A DNA stretch of 64,000 nucleotides from Flavobacteriaceae bacterium. Its GTDB lineage: Bacteria > Bacteroidota > Bacteroidia > Flavobacteriales > Flavobacteriaceae. The position numbers and the translations under genes were made by a program. A model generated the notes under the pieces. The model was given only the letters and a program-made list of their open reading frames with translations. It was not told the DNA's origin and searched no databases. Positions 42,770 to 52,687 of the stretch are shown here, one piece after another. The stretch covers positions 1 through 64,000 of the forward strand of contig QXZA01000005.1 of assembly GCA_009886625.1 (NCBI GenBank). Reading direction: 5' to 3'. Position 1 is the stretch's first letter. Every line of letters begins with the position of its first letter.

Positions 42770-43528
42770 ATGAAAAAATTATTTTTTGCCCTTACACTGC
42801 TAGGTTTTATGGCTATTGCCAACGCTACAATCGTTACAACTAGCACAATCGCTACAACAATTTCTCAAGATGCTGATGAACAAGCTCCGGCTGAAGCAGC
42901 AACTTTTACTCAGGAATTAAAAAAGCGTTTTATTGAAGGTGGACCTGGATTCATGGGGATCGTATTGATCTGTTTGATCCTTGGTTTAGCCATTGCTATT
43001 GAGCGTATTATATTCTTAAATTTAGCCACAACAAATTCAAAGAAATTAACCGAAGGTGTTGAAGAAGCATTGTCTTCTGGAGGAGTTGATTCTGCTAAGG
43101 AATATTGTAGAAATACAAAAGGGCCTGTTGCTTCAATTTTCTATCAAGGCTTAGATCGTATGGATGAAGGAGTTGAAAGCGCTGAAAAAGCAGTAGTAGC
43201 TTACGGTGGAGTTCAAATGGGTCAGTTAGAGAAAAATGTATCTTGGATTTCTTTATTTATCGCACTAGCTCCCATGCTTGGATTCATGGGAACGGTAATT
43301 GGGATGATTCAGGCATTCGATAAAATTGAAGCAGCTGGAGATATGCAGCCTTCGCTTGTTGCGGGAGGTATTAAAGTAGCCCTTCTTACAACTGTATTTG
43401 GACTTATTGTTGCAATTATCCTGCAAGTTTTCTACAATTACATTGTTGCAAAAATTGATAGTATCGTAAACGATATGGAAGATGCTTCAATCACATTGAT
43501 TGACATTCTTGTTGCACAAAAAAAATAA
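42770..43528 (+). CDS. exbB: MotA/TolQ/ExbB proton channel protein
   Basis: 252 residues. N-terminal hydrophobic signal or helix (1-22), a second helix at about 62-85 (GIVLICLILGLAIAIERIIF) and two more around 155-180 and 205-230, the latter after the family motif APMLGFMGTVIGMIQAF. Forms the proton channel that energises TonB-dependent uptake with ExbD. First of a four-gene run. Confidence 0.9.
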   Translation: MKKLFFALTLLGFMAIANATIVTTSTIATTISQDADEQAPAEAATFTQELKKRFIEGGPGFMGIVLICLILGLAIAIERIIFLNLATTNSKKLTEGVEEALSSGGVDSAKEYCRNTKGPVASIFYQGLDRMDEGVESAEKAVVAYGGVQMGQLEKNVSWISLFIALAPMLGFMGTVIGMIQAFDKIEAAGDMQPSLVAGGIKVALLTTVFGLIVAIILQVFYNYIVAKIDSIVNDMEDASITLIDILVAQKK

Positions 43529-43551
43529 TTAACCCCTAACAGCAATTCATT

Positions 43552-44001
43552 ATGAATATTCAAACAATTGTAAAAGTTATTAGTGCTGTTTTTGGTTTGC
43601 TAGGCGTTGTATTCTTATTTAGAATTATTGGCGTAGGAGATGAAGAAATAAAAATGGCAGCCAGTATGGGCGACTTTGGAGCAGTATCTCCTTTAGTTTC
43701 CTTATCTATAGCGATTCTTGTAATCACTGTTATTGTAACTGTTTTATTTTCTCTTCTAAACCTAGCTTCTAGTGGACAGAAATTGAAAAAATCCCTTCTT
43801 TTTATAGGATGTTTCGTTGTAGTTATGGGAATCGCTTATGCGACTTCAACAGGTGTTGAAACTCCGATGAAAGATGGCGAAATACTTTCTGCTAGCGGTT
43901 CACGTTGGGTAGAAACTGGATTAAGAATGTTTTACCTTTTAGCAGCATTGGCCATTGGTTCTATGGTGTTCTTTGGAGGTAAAAAAATATTCAACAGATA
44001 G
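43552..44001 (+). CDS. Membrane protein of the exbB-exbD cluster, unknown role
   Basis: 149 residues with four hydrophobic segments (about 5-27, 48-70, 80-98, 127-145) and no motif I can name. It lies 23 bases after exbB and three bases before the first exbD, which makes an accessory role in the TonB energy complex likely. This extra gene is a usual guest in flavobacterial exb clusters. Confidence 0.75.
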   Translation: MNIQTIVKVISAVFGLLGVVFLFRIIGVGDEEIKMAASMGDFGAVSPLVSLSIAILVITVIVTVLFSLLNLASSGQKLKKSLLFIGCFVVVMGIAYATSTGVETPMKDGEILSASGSRWVETGLRMFYLLAALAIGSMVFFGGKKIFNR

Positions 44002-44004
44002 ATT

Positions 44005-44631
44005 ATGGCAAAGAGATCAGCACCCGAAGTAAATGCAGGCTCTATGGCCGATATTGCGTTTCTACTTCTTATCTTTTTCTTGGTGACTACAACCATTGAG
44101 ACAGATAGTGGATTGAATCGTAAGCTGCCACCGATGGAGGATCAAGTTGACCCTCCTATTATCAGACAGAAAAATATCTTTACTGTTTTGGTAAGTAAAA
44201 ATGACCAACTTCTTGTTGAAGAGGAATTAGCAGAAATTAAAGACTTACGTTCTTTAGCTGCTGAGTTTTTGGATAACGGTGGTGGAGTAGGTGATGAGGC
44301 ATGTGATTATTGCCAAGGGAAACGTGACGAGACCTCCTCTGATAATCCTGACAAAGCGATTATTTCTTTAAAGAGTGATCGTGAAACATCCTACAAGGTT
44401 TATATCGCGGTTCAAAACGAATTGGTAGCGGCCTATAATGAATTACGTAACCGTGAGTTTTTACGTCTAAACCCTAATTTGGGAGTCAACTATGTTGAGG
44501 CTCAGAAGAAGTATGATGACCCTAGAACCTCTGAAGATGATCGTGAAGAATTGAAGCCCAAGTTAGATGTGGTGAAGAAAATGTATCCACAAAAACTTTC
44601 TGAGGCAGAATCTACTAGTAAATCAAGTTAA
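44005..44631 (+). CDS. exbD: ExbD-type transport protein with a CxxC insert
   Basis: 208 residues. One N-terminal membrane helix with the proton-site Asp: GSMADIAFLLLIFFLVTT (about 12-29). The periplasmic part is longer than classical ExbD (about 140 residues) and holds CDYCQGKRD, a CxxC that could bind metal or form a disulfide. It works with ExbB and the next ExbD in coupling proton flow to TonB. Confidence 0.88.
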   Translation: MAKRSAPEVNAGSMADIAFLLLIFFLVTTTIETDSGLNRKLPPMEDQVDPPIIRQKNIFTVLVSKNDQLLVEEELAEIKDLRSLAAEFLDNGGGVGDEACDYCQGKRDETSSDNPDKAIISLKSDRETSYKVYIAVQNELVAAYNELRNREFLRLNPNLGVNYVEAQKKYDDPRTSEDDREELKPKLDVVKKMYPQKLSEAESTSKSS

Positions 44632-44641
44632 TACATAAACT

Positions 44642-45124
44642 ATGTCAAAATTTAAAAAGAAAAAAGGAGGAGAGTTACCTGCAATTTCTACTGCATCTTT
44701 ACCCGATATCGTTTTTATGTTATTGTTCTTTTTCATGGTTGCAACCGTGATGCGTGACAGTACTTTGATGATTGTAAACAAGCTTCCGGCTGCAGACCAA
44801 ATTGAGAAGCTAGATAAAAAAGATCGTGTGATGTATATCTATGCGGGCAAACCATCTAGTCGCTATGTGGATAAGTACGGATCTTCTGCAAGAATACAAT
44901 TGAATGATAAATTTGCTTCCGTAAGTGAAGTAGGAGCTTTTATTTTAGCCGAGCGTGCATCCAAGCGTCAAGAACTTCAAAACGTTCTTACTACCGCTTT
45001 AAAGGTGGATAGCGAAACTAAAATGGGTTTAATCCAAGATATAAAACAAGAATTGAGAAAAGTGAGTGCGTTAAAAATCAACTACACTACACGAGTTGGT
45101 GACTACACACAAAACATTAATTAA
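44642..45124 (+). CDS. exbD: ExbD/TolR-family protein
   Basis: 160 residues. Basic N-terminus MSKFKKKKGGELP, then the Asp-containing helix TASLPDIVFMLLFFFMVATV (about 19-38). Periplasmic domain without CxxC. A second ExbD next to the first is common in Bacteroidota. Ten bases separate the two genes and a terminator follows. Confidence 0.88.
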   Translation: MSKFKKKKGGELPAISTASLPDIVFMLLFFFMVATVMRDSTLMIVNKLPAADQIEKLDKKDRVMYIYAGKPSSRYVDKYGSSARIQLNDKFASVSEVGAFILAERASKRQELQNVLTTALKVDSETKMGLIQDIKQELRKVSALKINYTTRVGDYTQNIN

Positions 45125-45149
45125 TATTGTTGTAATTTACTTTAATTAA

Positions 45150-45177
45150 AAGTGTCTTTTTAAGGCACTTTTTTTTT
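45150..45177 (+). terminator. Intrinsic terminator
   Basis: AAGTGTC pairs with GGCACTT (one G-T pair) around TTTTTAA, followed by seven more T. Ends the exb cluster. Confidence 0.85.
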
Positions 45178-45190
45178 ACATTAAGTTGTC

Positions 45191-45904
45191 GTGAGTTTAC
45201 ACTATAAATACGGTCTTTTTTTAATTTTCTTCCTTTTGGAATTTATCTCCTTTGGGCAAGAACCTACTTTTGTCATTGAGGAAAATCCAAATGAGGTAAT
45301 AGATTCTTCTTTCTACAGAGAAGATCAAATTTATTTGGGCGTTTCTTTTGTTGGCTTAGTGAGTGATCAAGAGAATTTTATTGCTAAAGGTCTTTCCAGC
45401 CACTTTCAGTGGGGTGTGGTTCGGGATTTTCCAATTGTTACTTCGGGTCAATTAGCAGTAGGTCTTGGTTTGGGTATGGGATTCGATCGTTATACTACCA
45501 ATTTGAATCGAATCGAAGATACTCAAGGAAAAGGAATTTACTCACTTAATACAGATGTAACAGCCTCTTCTTTATTTTTTTCCATGCAATCTATAGAACT
45601 TCCCATTAGTTTTCGGTGGAGGAGTTCTTCTCCATCAGATTATGCTTTTTGGAGAGTATATGGTGGAGTCGCCTTTCAATGGAATTATCGAATGCGCGCT
45701 GAAATAGAAAACGTTTCTCTGCCTGTTAAGAGGGAGCTTAATCAGCTAGCTTCAACTGCTCACTTGAGTTTTGGATATAATACATGGAATTTTTATTTGG
45801 CGTATCGTTTGACTCCTTTTTTCAAAACGGAATCGATTTCATCTCAAACACTTCCCATAAATATTACTCCCATCAAAGTAGGATTGATTTTTTATCTACT
45901 TTAA
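45191..45904 (+). CDS. Outer-membrane beta-barrel protein (PorT-like)
   Basis: 237 residues from a GTG start; there is no ATG nearby that keeps the signal peptide (FLIFFLLEFISFGQ). The mature part alternates as in small beta-barrels (YLGVSFVGLVSDQENF, VGLGLGMGFDRYTTN, FRVYGGVAFQWNYRMR-like strands) and ends in a hydrophobic strand with terminal Leu. Resembles porin-family/PorT proteins next to exbD in Flavobacteria; a type IX secretion role would be by analogy. Confidence 0.65.
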   Translation: MSLHYKYGLFLIFFLLEFISFGQEPTFVIEENPNEVIDSSFYREDQIYLGVSFVGLVSDQENFIAKGLSSHFQWGVVRDFPIVTSGQLAVGLGLGMGFDRYTTNLNRIEDTQGKGIYSLNTDVTASSLFFSMQSIELPISFRWRSSSPSDYAFWRVYGGVAFQWNYRMRAEIENVSLPVKRELNQLASTAHLSFGYNTWNFYLAYRLTPFFKTESISSQTLPINITPIKVGLIFYLL

Positions 45905-45921
45905 GTACTAATGAATTTTTG

Positions 45922-47364
45922 TTATAATTCTTTGCGCATTCTAGCTACTGGAATTTCGAGTTGCTCACGATATTTTGCAACTGTACGTCTCGCAACGATA
46001 TACCCCTTTTCTTTTAATGTTTTTGAAAGAATTTCATCTGTCAGGGGTTTTTTCTTATTCTCCTCAGAAATTAACTGTTCCAACATGTTTTTAATTTCTA
46101 TGGAGGATACATCTTCCCCTTCATCATTTTTTAATCCCTCAGAAAAGAATGTTTTAAGTAGCTTGACACCATAGGGAGTCTCTATATATTTACTGTTGGC
46201 CACTCTAGAAACGGTAGAAATATCCATTTGAATTTTATCCGCAATATCTTTTAAGATCATGGGTTTGAGTTTACGTTCATCACCTGTGAGAAAATATTCT
46301 CTTTGATGATCAATAATGGCTCGAATGGTTAGATATAAAGTTTGATGACGTTGTTGAATAGCTTCAATAAACCATTTTGCAGCATCAAGCTTCTGTTTTA
46401 TAAAAAGGACAGCATCTTGTTGTGATTTTGATTTATTGGTGCTTTCTTGATAGCCAGTAAGCATTTCTTTATAGGCATTTGATACTTTTAATTGAGGTGC
46501 ATTTCTACGGTTTAATACTACTTCAATTTTTCCTTCCTCAATAGTCATGATAAAATCAGGAACCACGTGGGTGTTTTGTACAGTATTAGAGAGTGCACCT
46601 CCTGGTTTTGGATTCAAATTGCTTATAAGGTCCAAAGCAATTTTCAATTCCTCTTTGGTTATGCCTATACGTTCTTGAAGTTTGTTGTAATGTTTATGTG
46701 AAAAGTGATCAAACTCATCTTTAATAATTCTACATGCGTGTTCCACTTCAGGGCGATCTTTTTTCTTTTTTTCCAATTGAATACGGAGACATTCTTGCAA
46801 TGATCTCGCACCCACTCCAGGTGGGTCTAATGTTTGAACAGATCTTAAAATTTTTTCTAAATCACTTTTTTCGACTATGATGTTTTGGGTAAACGCCAAG
46901 TCATCAATTAGTTCGTTTGTAGTTCTTCTTATGTAGCCGCTTTCGTCTATGCTTCCAATAAGAAATTCTGCGATTTGCATTTCTTCTTCATTGAGAATTA
47001 GATTGCCCATTTGTTGATGTAAATGCTGATGAAAACTGATTCCTCCGCTAAGGGGAATGGTTCTGTCTTCGTCATCGCTACTGTAGTTGTTGGTATGCAG
47101 ACGGTAAGCAGGAATCTCATCATCACTCAAATATTGATCCACATCAATTTCATCTGCTTCAATGGAAGTATTTCCTTCATAATCCTCTTCAGGATTATTG
47201 GCAATAGTTTCTTCTTTTCCAGTTTCTAATGCTGGATTTTCTCCGATTTCTGCCTCAATTTTTTGTTCAAGGTCAAGTGTAGATAGTTGAATCAACTTCA
47301 TCAACTTGATTTGTTGAGGAGAGAGTTTTTGAGAAAGCTTTATTTGGAGCTGTTGCTTTAGCAT
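45922..47364 (-). CDS. rpoN: RNA polymerase sigma-54 factor
   Basis: 480 residues. Gln-rich activator-contact region at 1-48 (QLQIKLSQKLSPQQIKLMKL), an acidic linker (about 55-115), core-binding domain with RSVQTLDPPGVGARSLQECL and the C-terminal RpoN box ARRTVAKYREQLEI. Directs polymerase to -24/-12 promoters under enhancer-binding proteins. Ends 17 bases from the convergent barrel gene. Confidence 0.95.
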   Translation of the reverse strand: MLKQQLQIKLSQKLSPQQIKLMKLIQLSTLDLEQKIEAEIGENPALETGKEETIANNPEEDYEGNTSIEADEIDVDQYLSDDEIPAYRLHTNNYSSDDEDRTIPLSGGISFHQHLHQQMGNLILNEEEMQIAEFLIGSIDESGYIRRTTNELIDDLAFTQNIIVEKSDLEKILRSVQTLDPPGVGARSLQECLRIQLEKKKKDRPEVEHACRIIKDEFDHFSHKHYNKLQERIGITKEELKIALDLISNLNPKPGGALSNTVQNTHVVPDFIMTIEEGKIEVVLNRRNAPQLKVSNAYKEMLTGYQESTNKSKSQQDAVLFIKQKLDAAKWFIEAIQQRHQTLYLTIRAIIDHQREYFLTGDERKLKPMILKDIADKIQMDISTVSRVANSKYIETPYGVKLLKTFFSEGLKNDEGEDVSSIEIKNMLEQLISEENKKKPLTDEILSKTLKEKGYIVARRTVAKYREQLEIPVARMRKEL

Positions 47365-47409
47365 ATTTATTGATTCAATACGTAAAGATAAAACTTTACA
47401 GCATACGAA

Positions 47410-48843
47410 TTAAAAAGAAGCATTTTGAGGAGTTCTAGGGAAGGGTATTACATCTCGGATATTATTCATTCCAGTTGTAAACTGAACCAAACGCTCAAAA
47501 CCAAGTCCAAAACCACTATGTGGTACGCTTCCAAAACGTCTTAAATCTAAATACCACCAGAGTTCTTCTTTGTCAATTTCCATTTCTTCAATTCTTTTTT
47601 CCAGTACATCCAAACGTTCTTCTCTTTGGGAACCACCTACAATCTCTCCAATCCCTGGAAACAATATATCCATTGCTCTTACTGTTTTTTCGTCATCATT
47701 TCTTCGCATATAAAACGCTTTGATGTTGGCGGGATAATCAAATAAAATGACAGGACAGTTAAAATGTTTTTCAACTAAAAAACGCTCGTGTTCACTTTGA
47801 AGGTCTACTCCCCATTCCGTGATAGGAAATTGAAACTTCTTCTTTTTGTTGGGCTTAGAGTTTCTTAAAATTTCATACGCTTCTGAATAACTCACTCGTT
47901 TGAAATCATTTTCAACTACAAATTTTATTTTCTCTAAAAGACCCATTGGACTTCTCTCCAGCTGGGGTTTGCTTTTTTCTTCTTTGTCAAAGCGTTCGTC
48001 AAGAAAGTGTAAATCTTTCTCACAACGACTCAATACTTTTTTGAGCACTGAGGTAATAAACTTTTCAGCCAAGTTCATATTATCATTCAAATCGTAAAAT
48101 GCCATTTCTGGTTCGATCATCCAAAACTCTGCTAAGTGTCTTGTGGTATTCGAGTTTTCTGCTCGAAATGTTGGACCAAAAGTATATACATCTCCCAATC
48201 CAAGAGCGTAAGATTCAGCTTCTAGTTGACCCGATACCGTAAGATTTGTTTCTTTTCCAAAGAAGTCGTTCTTATAGTTTATTTCTCCCGACTCATTTAA
48301 GGCTGGTTTTTTTGGATCTAAAGTTGAAACACGGAACATTTCTCCAGCTCCTTCTGCGTCACTTCCAGTAATGATGGGAGTGTTTACGTAAAAAAAACCT
48401 TCTTCTTGGAAGAATTCATGAACAGCAAAGGCTAAAGCAGAACGTACACGCATTACCGAAGAAAAAGTTGCAGTCCGAACTCTTAAATGTGCTTTTTCTC
48501 TTAAAAATTCAAGACTGTGCTTTTTGGGCTGAATGGGATATTTTTCTGGATCTGAAGCACCTAAAACAGTTGTTTTTTCAACTTGTAATTCTACTTTTTG
48601 ACCACTCCCTTGACTTTCAACTAATGTTCCTTCAAGCTCAAGGGCAGCACTGGTTGTAATTTGTTTTAATAGCGATTCTTCTAAAGCTTCAAAATCTACA
48701 ACACATTGAAGGTTGTCAATAGTGGAGCCATCATTTAATGCGATAAAACGATTAGCCCTAAAGGTTCTTACCCAACCCTGAACTACACAGGATGAGTTTG
48801 TTGCACCATTTTGTAAAACGTCTTTAATTTTTACTGCTTTCAT
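47410..48843 (-). CDS. asnS: Asparagine-tRNA ligase
   Basis: 477 residues. N-terminal OB-fold anticodon domain (VQGWVRTFRANRFIALNDGS), then the class II core with motif 2 FRAENSNTTRHLAEFWMIEP and motif 3 GFGLGFERLVQFTTG. Charges tRNA-Asn with asparagine. A -7 box lies 20 bases upstream at 48863. Followed 45 bases later by rpoN on the same strand. Confidence 0.95.
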   Translation of the reverse strand: MKAVKIKDVLQNGATNSSCVVQGWVRTFRANRFIALNDGSTIDNLQCVVDFEALEESLLKQITTSAALELEGTLVESQGSGQKVELQVEKTTVLGASDPEKYPIQPKKHSLEFLREKAHLRVRTATFSSVMRVRSALAFAVHEFFQEEGFFYVNTPIITGSDAEGAGEMFRVSTLDPKKPALNESGEINYKNDFFGKETNLTVSGQLEAESYALGLGDVYTFGPTFRAENSNTTRHLAEFWMIEPEMAFYDLNDNMNLAEKFITSVLKKVLSRCEKDLHFLDERFDKEEKSKPQLERSPMGLLEKIKFVVENDFKRVSYSEAYEILRNSKPNKKKKFQFPITEWGVDLQSEHERFLVEKHFNCPVILFDYPANIKAFYMRRNDDEKTVRAMDILFPGIGEIVGGSQREERLDVLEKRIEEMEIDKEELWWYLDLRRFGSVPHSGFGLGFERLVQFTTGMNNIRDVIPFPRTPQNASF

Positions 48844-48862
48844 GAATTTGCTTTTAGCGAGG

Positions 48863-48870
48863 CAAAGATA
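48863..48870 (-). promoter_or_regulatory. Candidate -7 box for asnS
   Basis: TATCTTTG on the minus strand, 20 bases upstream of the asnS ATG. No -33 TTG was recognised. Confidence 0.45.
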
Positions 48871-48911
48871 AGTTTATTTGAGAAAAATTGCAGAATGTAA
48901 GAGGAGTTCCC

Positions 48912-51284
48912 TTACTGATCTAGAATTTCAATTTTTGGTTCCTTCAATACTTTATCATTACTAATTGTATCTTCTAATGAAATGAGTAGAGAGGGGAGTA
49001 AGATTAAATTTGCCAACATTGCCATAAGGAGGGTTACCGCGACCAATCCGCCCAAAGCTTGTGTCCCTCCAAAATTGGAAGATAAGAAGACAGAAAAACC
49101 AAAAAATAAGACAACTGAAGTATAAAACATACTGATGCCAGTTTCTCTGAGGGCAGCAAAAATAGCTTGTTTGATTTTCCATTTATTTGAAATCAGTTCC
49201 TGCCTGTATTTGGCAAGAAAGTGAATGGTGTCATCCACTGATATTCCAAAAGCTATACTAAAAACTAAAATGGTTGAAGGTTTTAGGGGAATACCCGCAA
49301 AACCCATTACACCAGCCGTTATAATAAGTGGGAGTATGTTTGGAATCAATGAAATTAAGATCATTTTGAAGGATCGGAACAAATACGCCATAAAAAAAGC
49401 AATCAATAAAATGGCAAGCGATAATGAAAGGATCAGATTGTTGATAAGGTATTTAGTTCCCTTTAAAAAGAGAAGTGATTTTCCAGTTATGTTTACTCCA
49501 TAACGGTCTTCTGGAAAGATTTTAGCAATAGCTTTTTTCAATTCAGCTTCTATGGTCTCCATGCGTTCAGTGTCAATATCTTGCATAAAGGTGGTGATAC
49601 GACCAAATTGTCCAGTACCATCCACATATCCATTCAAGAGTTGACTGTCTCCATTGGCCTTACTTAAATAGGGATAAATAAAGCTGTTTTCTTGAGTAGT
49701 GGGCAGACTGTAGTAATTTGGATTCCCATTATAATAAGCTTGCTTAGCAAATTTTACAGCATTTACAACAGATATTGGTGGGGCTAATTCTGGATATTCA
49801 CCAATTACGTCCTGAAGTTGGTTCATTCGCTTCAAGGTTGCTGGTTTTATAATTCCATTTTCACGCTTACTATCAAGCCAAATTTCTACAGGGACAATTC
49901 CATTAAAGCTTTCATCAAAGAATTGAATGTCTTTAAAAAAGGGTGCGCTTTTAGGCATATCTTCAATAATGCTCCCTGAAATTTTAATTTGGTAAATTCC
50001 TATTATCCCTATAATTAATCCCAAGATCGAAACGATGTAAACATTAATACGCTTTTCTCGAACTTTACTCTCCATCCAGCTTACAAAATAATCTATAGAT
50101 TTATTTTTTAAGTGCTTTAGGTGCTTCTTTTTAGGAAGGTTCATAAAGCTATAAACAATTGGGATGATTAAAAGTGAAAGTAGAAATATGGCAACAATGT
50201 TGATCGAGGCAACCACTCCAAATTCCTTTAAGATTTTACTGTTGGTTAAGATAAAAGTTGCAAATCCTGACGCGGTGGTAAGATTGGTCATTAAAGTAGC
50301 ATTTCCAATTTTGACAATTACCCGTTGTAAGGATTTTGCTTGATTGTTGTGTTTGGCTACTTCCTGTTGATATTTATTTATTAGAAAAATACAATTGGGT
50401 ATTCCAATCACGATAATCAAGGGAGGTATTAATGCCGTTAACACAGTGATTTCATATCCTAACCATCCTAGTATTCCAAATGCCCACATTACCCCTACAG
50501 CCACAACGATAAGTGAAATAAAGGTGGCTCTAAATGACCTAAAAAATAGAAAGAAAATCAAGGAGGTTATAAGGGTAGCTCCCAGAATAAAAAGTCCGAT
50601 CTCATCTACTATATTCTGGGCATTAAGTGTTCTGATATAAGGCATACCCGAAATACGGATATCCATTTTTGTTTCGTTCTCAAACTTCTCTATCAATGGG
50701 ATAAATATTTTGAAAATAAAATCTTTACGAGCTGCAGTATTTACAATGTCAGGATCCATATAGATCAGTGAACGAATTGTATTACTTTCTGAGTTGAATA
50801 CTAGGTTATTGTAGAAGGGTAATTCTAAAAATAATTTTTGTTTGAATGCAACAAGAGCTGTAGAGTCTTTTGCAGCACTAAGCTTGACGGGCTCTAGTGT
50901 GAAGCTTTCTGATTTTGAGTCTTTGGTGAGTTCTTGAAGGTTGTCTATAGAAAGTACAAAGTTGATTTCTTGGAATGCAGTAATACTATCATTGAGTTGA
51001 CGCCAGGCATTGCGCTTTTGGGGTGTAAAAAAGTCTGAATCTTCTAAAGCTACTACTATAACATTTCCTTCTTCGCCAAAAGTGTTTACAAAGGATTGAT
51101 ATAATATGTTTTCAGGATGATCATCGGGTAATAAATTGGCTTCTGTAAAAGTAAACTGCATGTGCTTCCATTGGGAAGCCCAAAAACCAGTGAGTGCGAT
51201 AAGTACGGCAAGAATTACTATTCTATTTCGAAGAATAAGTCGTGCCACTAGGCCCCATATATTTGATTGTTTTTTCTTTTTCAT
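48912..51284 (-). CDS. RND/MMPL-family transporter
   Basis: 790 residues with twelve membrane helices in two halves, each with a large periplasmic loop after helix 1 and a sterol-sensing-like five-helix core. Visible blocks: LTALIPPLIIVIGIPNCIFL, TTASGFATFILTNSKILKEF and, in the second half, VFSIAFGISVDDTIHFLAKY (the GxSxDDTIH typical of MMPL/HpnN-like exporters). Likely moves lipids or other hydrophobic cargo; the cargo is unknown. Downstream of frr by 37 bases. Confidence 0.85.
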   Translation of the reverse strand: MKKKKQSNIWGLVARLILRNRIVILAVLIALTGFWASQWKHMQFTFTEANLLPDDHPENILYQSFVNTFGEEGNVIVVALEDSDFFTPQKRNAWRQLNDSITAFQEINFVLSIDNLQELTKDSKSESFTLEPVKLSAAKDSTALVAFKQKLFLELPFYNNLVFNSESNTIRSLIYMDPDIVNTAARKDFIFKIFIPLIEKFENETKMDIRISGMPYIRTLNAQNIVDEIGLFILGATLITSLIFFLFFRSFRATFISLIVVAVGVMWAFGILGWLGYEITVLTALIPPLIIVIGIPNCIFLINKYQQEVAKHNNQAKSLQRVIVKIGNATLMTNLTTASGFATFILTNSKILKEFGVVASINIVAIFLLSLLIIPIVYSFMNLPKKKHLKHLKNKSIDYFVSWMESKVREKRINVYIVSILGLIIGIIGIYQIKISGSIIEDMPKSAPFFKDIQFFDESFNGIVPVEIWLDSKRENGIIKPATLKRMNQLQDVIGEYPELAPPISVVNAVKFAKQAYYNGNPNYYSLPTTQENSFIYPYLSKANGDSQLLNGYVDGTGQFGRITTFMQDIDTERMETIEAELKKAIAKIFPEDRYGVNITGKSLLFLKGTKYLINNLILSLSLAILLIAFFMAYLFRSFKMILISLIPNILPLIITAGVMGFAGIPLKPSTILVFSIAFGISVDDTIHFLAKYRQELISNKWKIKQAIFAALRETGISMFYTSVVLFFGFSVFLSSNFGGTQALGGLVAVTLLMAMLANLILLPSLLISLEDTISNDKVLKEPKIEILDQ

Positions 51285-51321
51285 GAAGCTCTGTTGGCTG
51301 CCAATTTTGTGTAGAATGCGA

Positions 51322-51873
51322 TTACACTGTTAAAATTTCCTTCTCTTTAATTCTGAAAATTTCATCTGCTTTTGCATTGTATTGATCTGTTAACTCTTGA
51401 ACATCGATCTCATAATTTTTTTGAATATCCTCAGAAGCATCAGATTTTTTGATTTCATCATTTGCATCTTTTCGTGCCGCGCGGATACCGATTTTAGCAT
51501 TTTCAGTTTCAGATTTTGCTAGTTTAGCGAGATCCCGACGACGCTCCTCTGTCAAGGGAGGGATATTGATGATTATTGATTCTCCATTGTTCATTGGATT
51601 GAATCCTAAGTTTGCAATAAGAATCGCTTTTTCTAATTCTTGAAGCATTCCTTTTTCCCATGGTTGAACGGTTAATGTTCTTCCGTCTGGGGTATTGATG
51701 TTAGCAACTTGAGTGATAGGAGTCATGGTCCCATAGTAATCTACTTTTACACTGGCTAGCATAATAGGGTTGGCCTTTCCAGCTCTTAAGTTGAGCATTT
51801 CTTTTTCCAAATGCGCCAAAGCATGCTCCATGCTCTCTTTTGCTGTATCAACGATAAAATCCATTTCTTCCAT
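51322..51873 (-). CDS. frr: Ribosome recycling factor
   Basis: 183 residues, the usual size. Family blocks: HLEKEMLNLRAGKANPIMLA, VQPWEKGMLQELEKAI and PPLTEERRRDLAKLAK. Splits the post-termination ribosome with EF-G. Transcribed with pyrH, whose stop is 11 bases upstream, the common bacterial arrangement. Confidence 0.95.
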   Translation of the reverse strand: MEEMDFIVDTAKESMEHALAHLEKEMLNLRAGKANPIMLASVKVDYYGTMTPITQVANINTPDGRTLTVQPWEKGMLQELEKAILIANLGFNPMNNGESIIINIPPLTEERRRDLAKLAKSETENAKIGIRAARKDANDEIKKSDASEDIQKNYEIDVQELTDQYNAKADEIFRIKEKEILTV

Positions 51874-51884
51874 AGCTGCGTTTT

Positions 51885-52592
51885 TTATAAATCAACTCGA
51901 GTTCCTATATTTTCTCCTTTGACTACACTCATCAAATTTCCTGGAGTATTCATGTCAAAAACAATAATTGGTAGTTTGTTTTCTTGACTGAGAGTAAAAG
52001 CTGTAGTGTCCATCACTTTCAATCCTTTTTTTAGAACATCATCAAATGAAATAGAGTCAAATTTTACGGCTTCTTTATTCTTTTCTGGGTCTTCATTGTA
52101 AATACCGTCTACGCGAGTTCCCTTTAAAATAACATCAGCATTGATTTCTATTGCTCTGAGTACAGCTGCAGAATCTGTTGTAAAGTAAGGATTTCCTGTT
52201 CCTGAGCCAAAGATGACTACCCTTCCTTTTTCAAGGTGACGAGTAGCTTTTCTTTTGATAAAAGGTTCTGCAATGGCTTCAATTTTTATTGCTGTCTGAA
52301 GACGTGTTGGAACATCGTTATTTTCAAGGGCACTCTGAAGTGCTAGCCCATTTATCACGGTAGCAAGCATTCCCATATAATCCGCTTGAACCCTATCCAT
52401 TCCTTTACTTGCTCCAGATACTCCACGGAAAATATTTCCTCCTCCAATAACTATTGCGATTTCTAAGCCCAAGTCAAAAACTTTCTTGATTTCTTTGGCA
52501 TAGCTGTCTATTCTAACAGGATCAATTCCATGGGTAAGATCTCCCATTAAGGCTTCTCCGCTTAATTTTAAAAGTATTCTTTGGTATTTCAT
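51885..52592 (-). CDS. pyrH: UMP kinase
   Basis: 235 residues. N-terminal [28 protein letters not shown], the [17 protein letters not shown] block and [14 protein letters not shown]. Phosphorylates UMP to UDP in pyrimidine synthesis. A -7 box lies at 52610 upstream. Confidence 0.95.
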   Translation of the reverse strand: MKYQRILLKLSGEALMGDLTHGIDPVRIDSYAKEIKKVFDLGLEIAIVIGGGNIFRGVSGASKGMDRVQADYMGMLATVINGLALQSALENNDVPTRLQTAIKIEAIAEPFIKRKATRHLEKGRVVIFGSGTGNPYFTTDSAAVLRAIEINADVILKGTRVDGIYNEDPEKNKEAVKFDSISFDDVLKKGLKVMDTTAFTLSQENKLPIIVFDMNTPGNLMSVVKGENIGTRVDL

Positions 52593-52609
52593 GTAGATGA
52601 ATGTGTGAA

Positions 52610-52617
52610 CAAATATA
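52610..52617 (-). promoter_or_regulatory. Candidate -7 box for pyrH-frr
   Basis: TATATTTG on the minus strand, 18 bases before the pyrH ATG. Confidence 0.45.
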
Positions 52618-52687
52618 AAAATTAAAGAAGAATTTATTTAAGTTAATTAAGAACAATCTGCCTAATGAGTCACTTGAAAAAGTTTAT

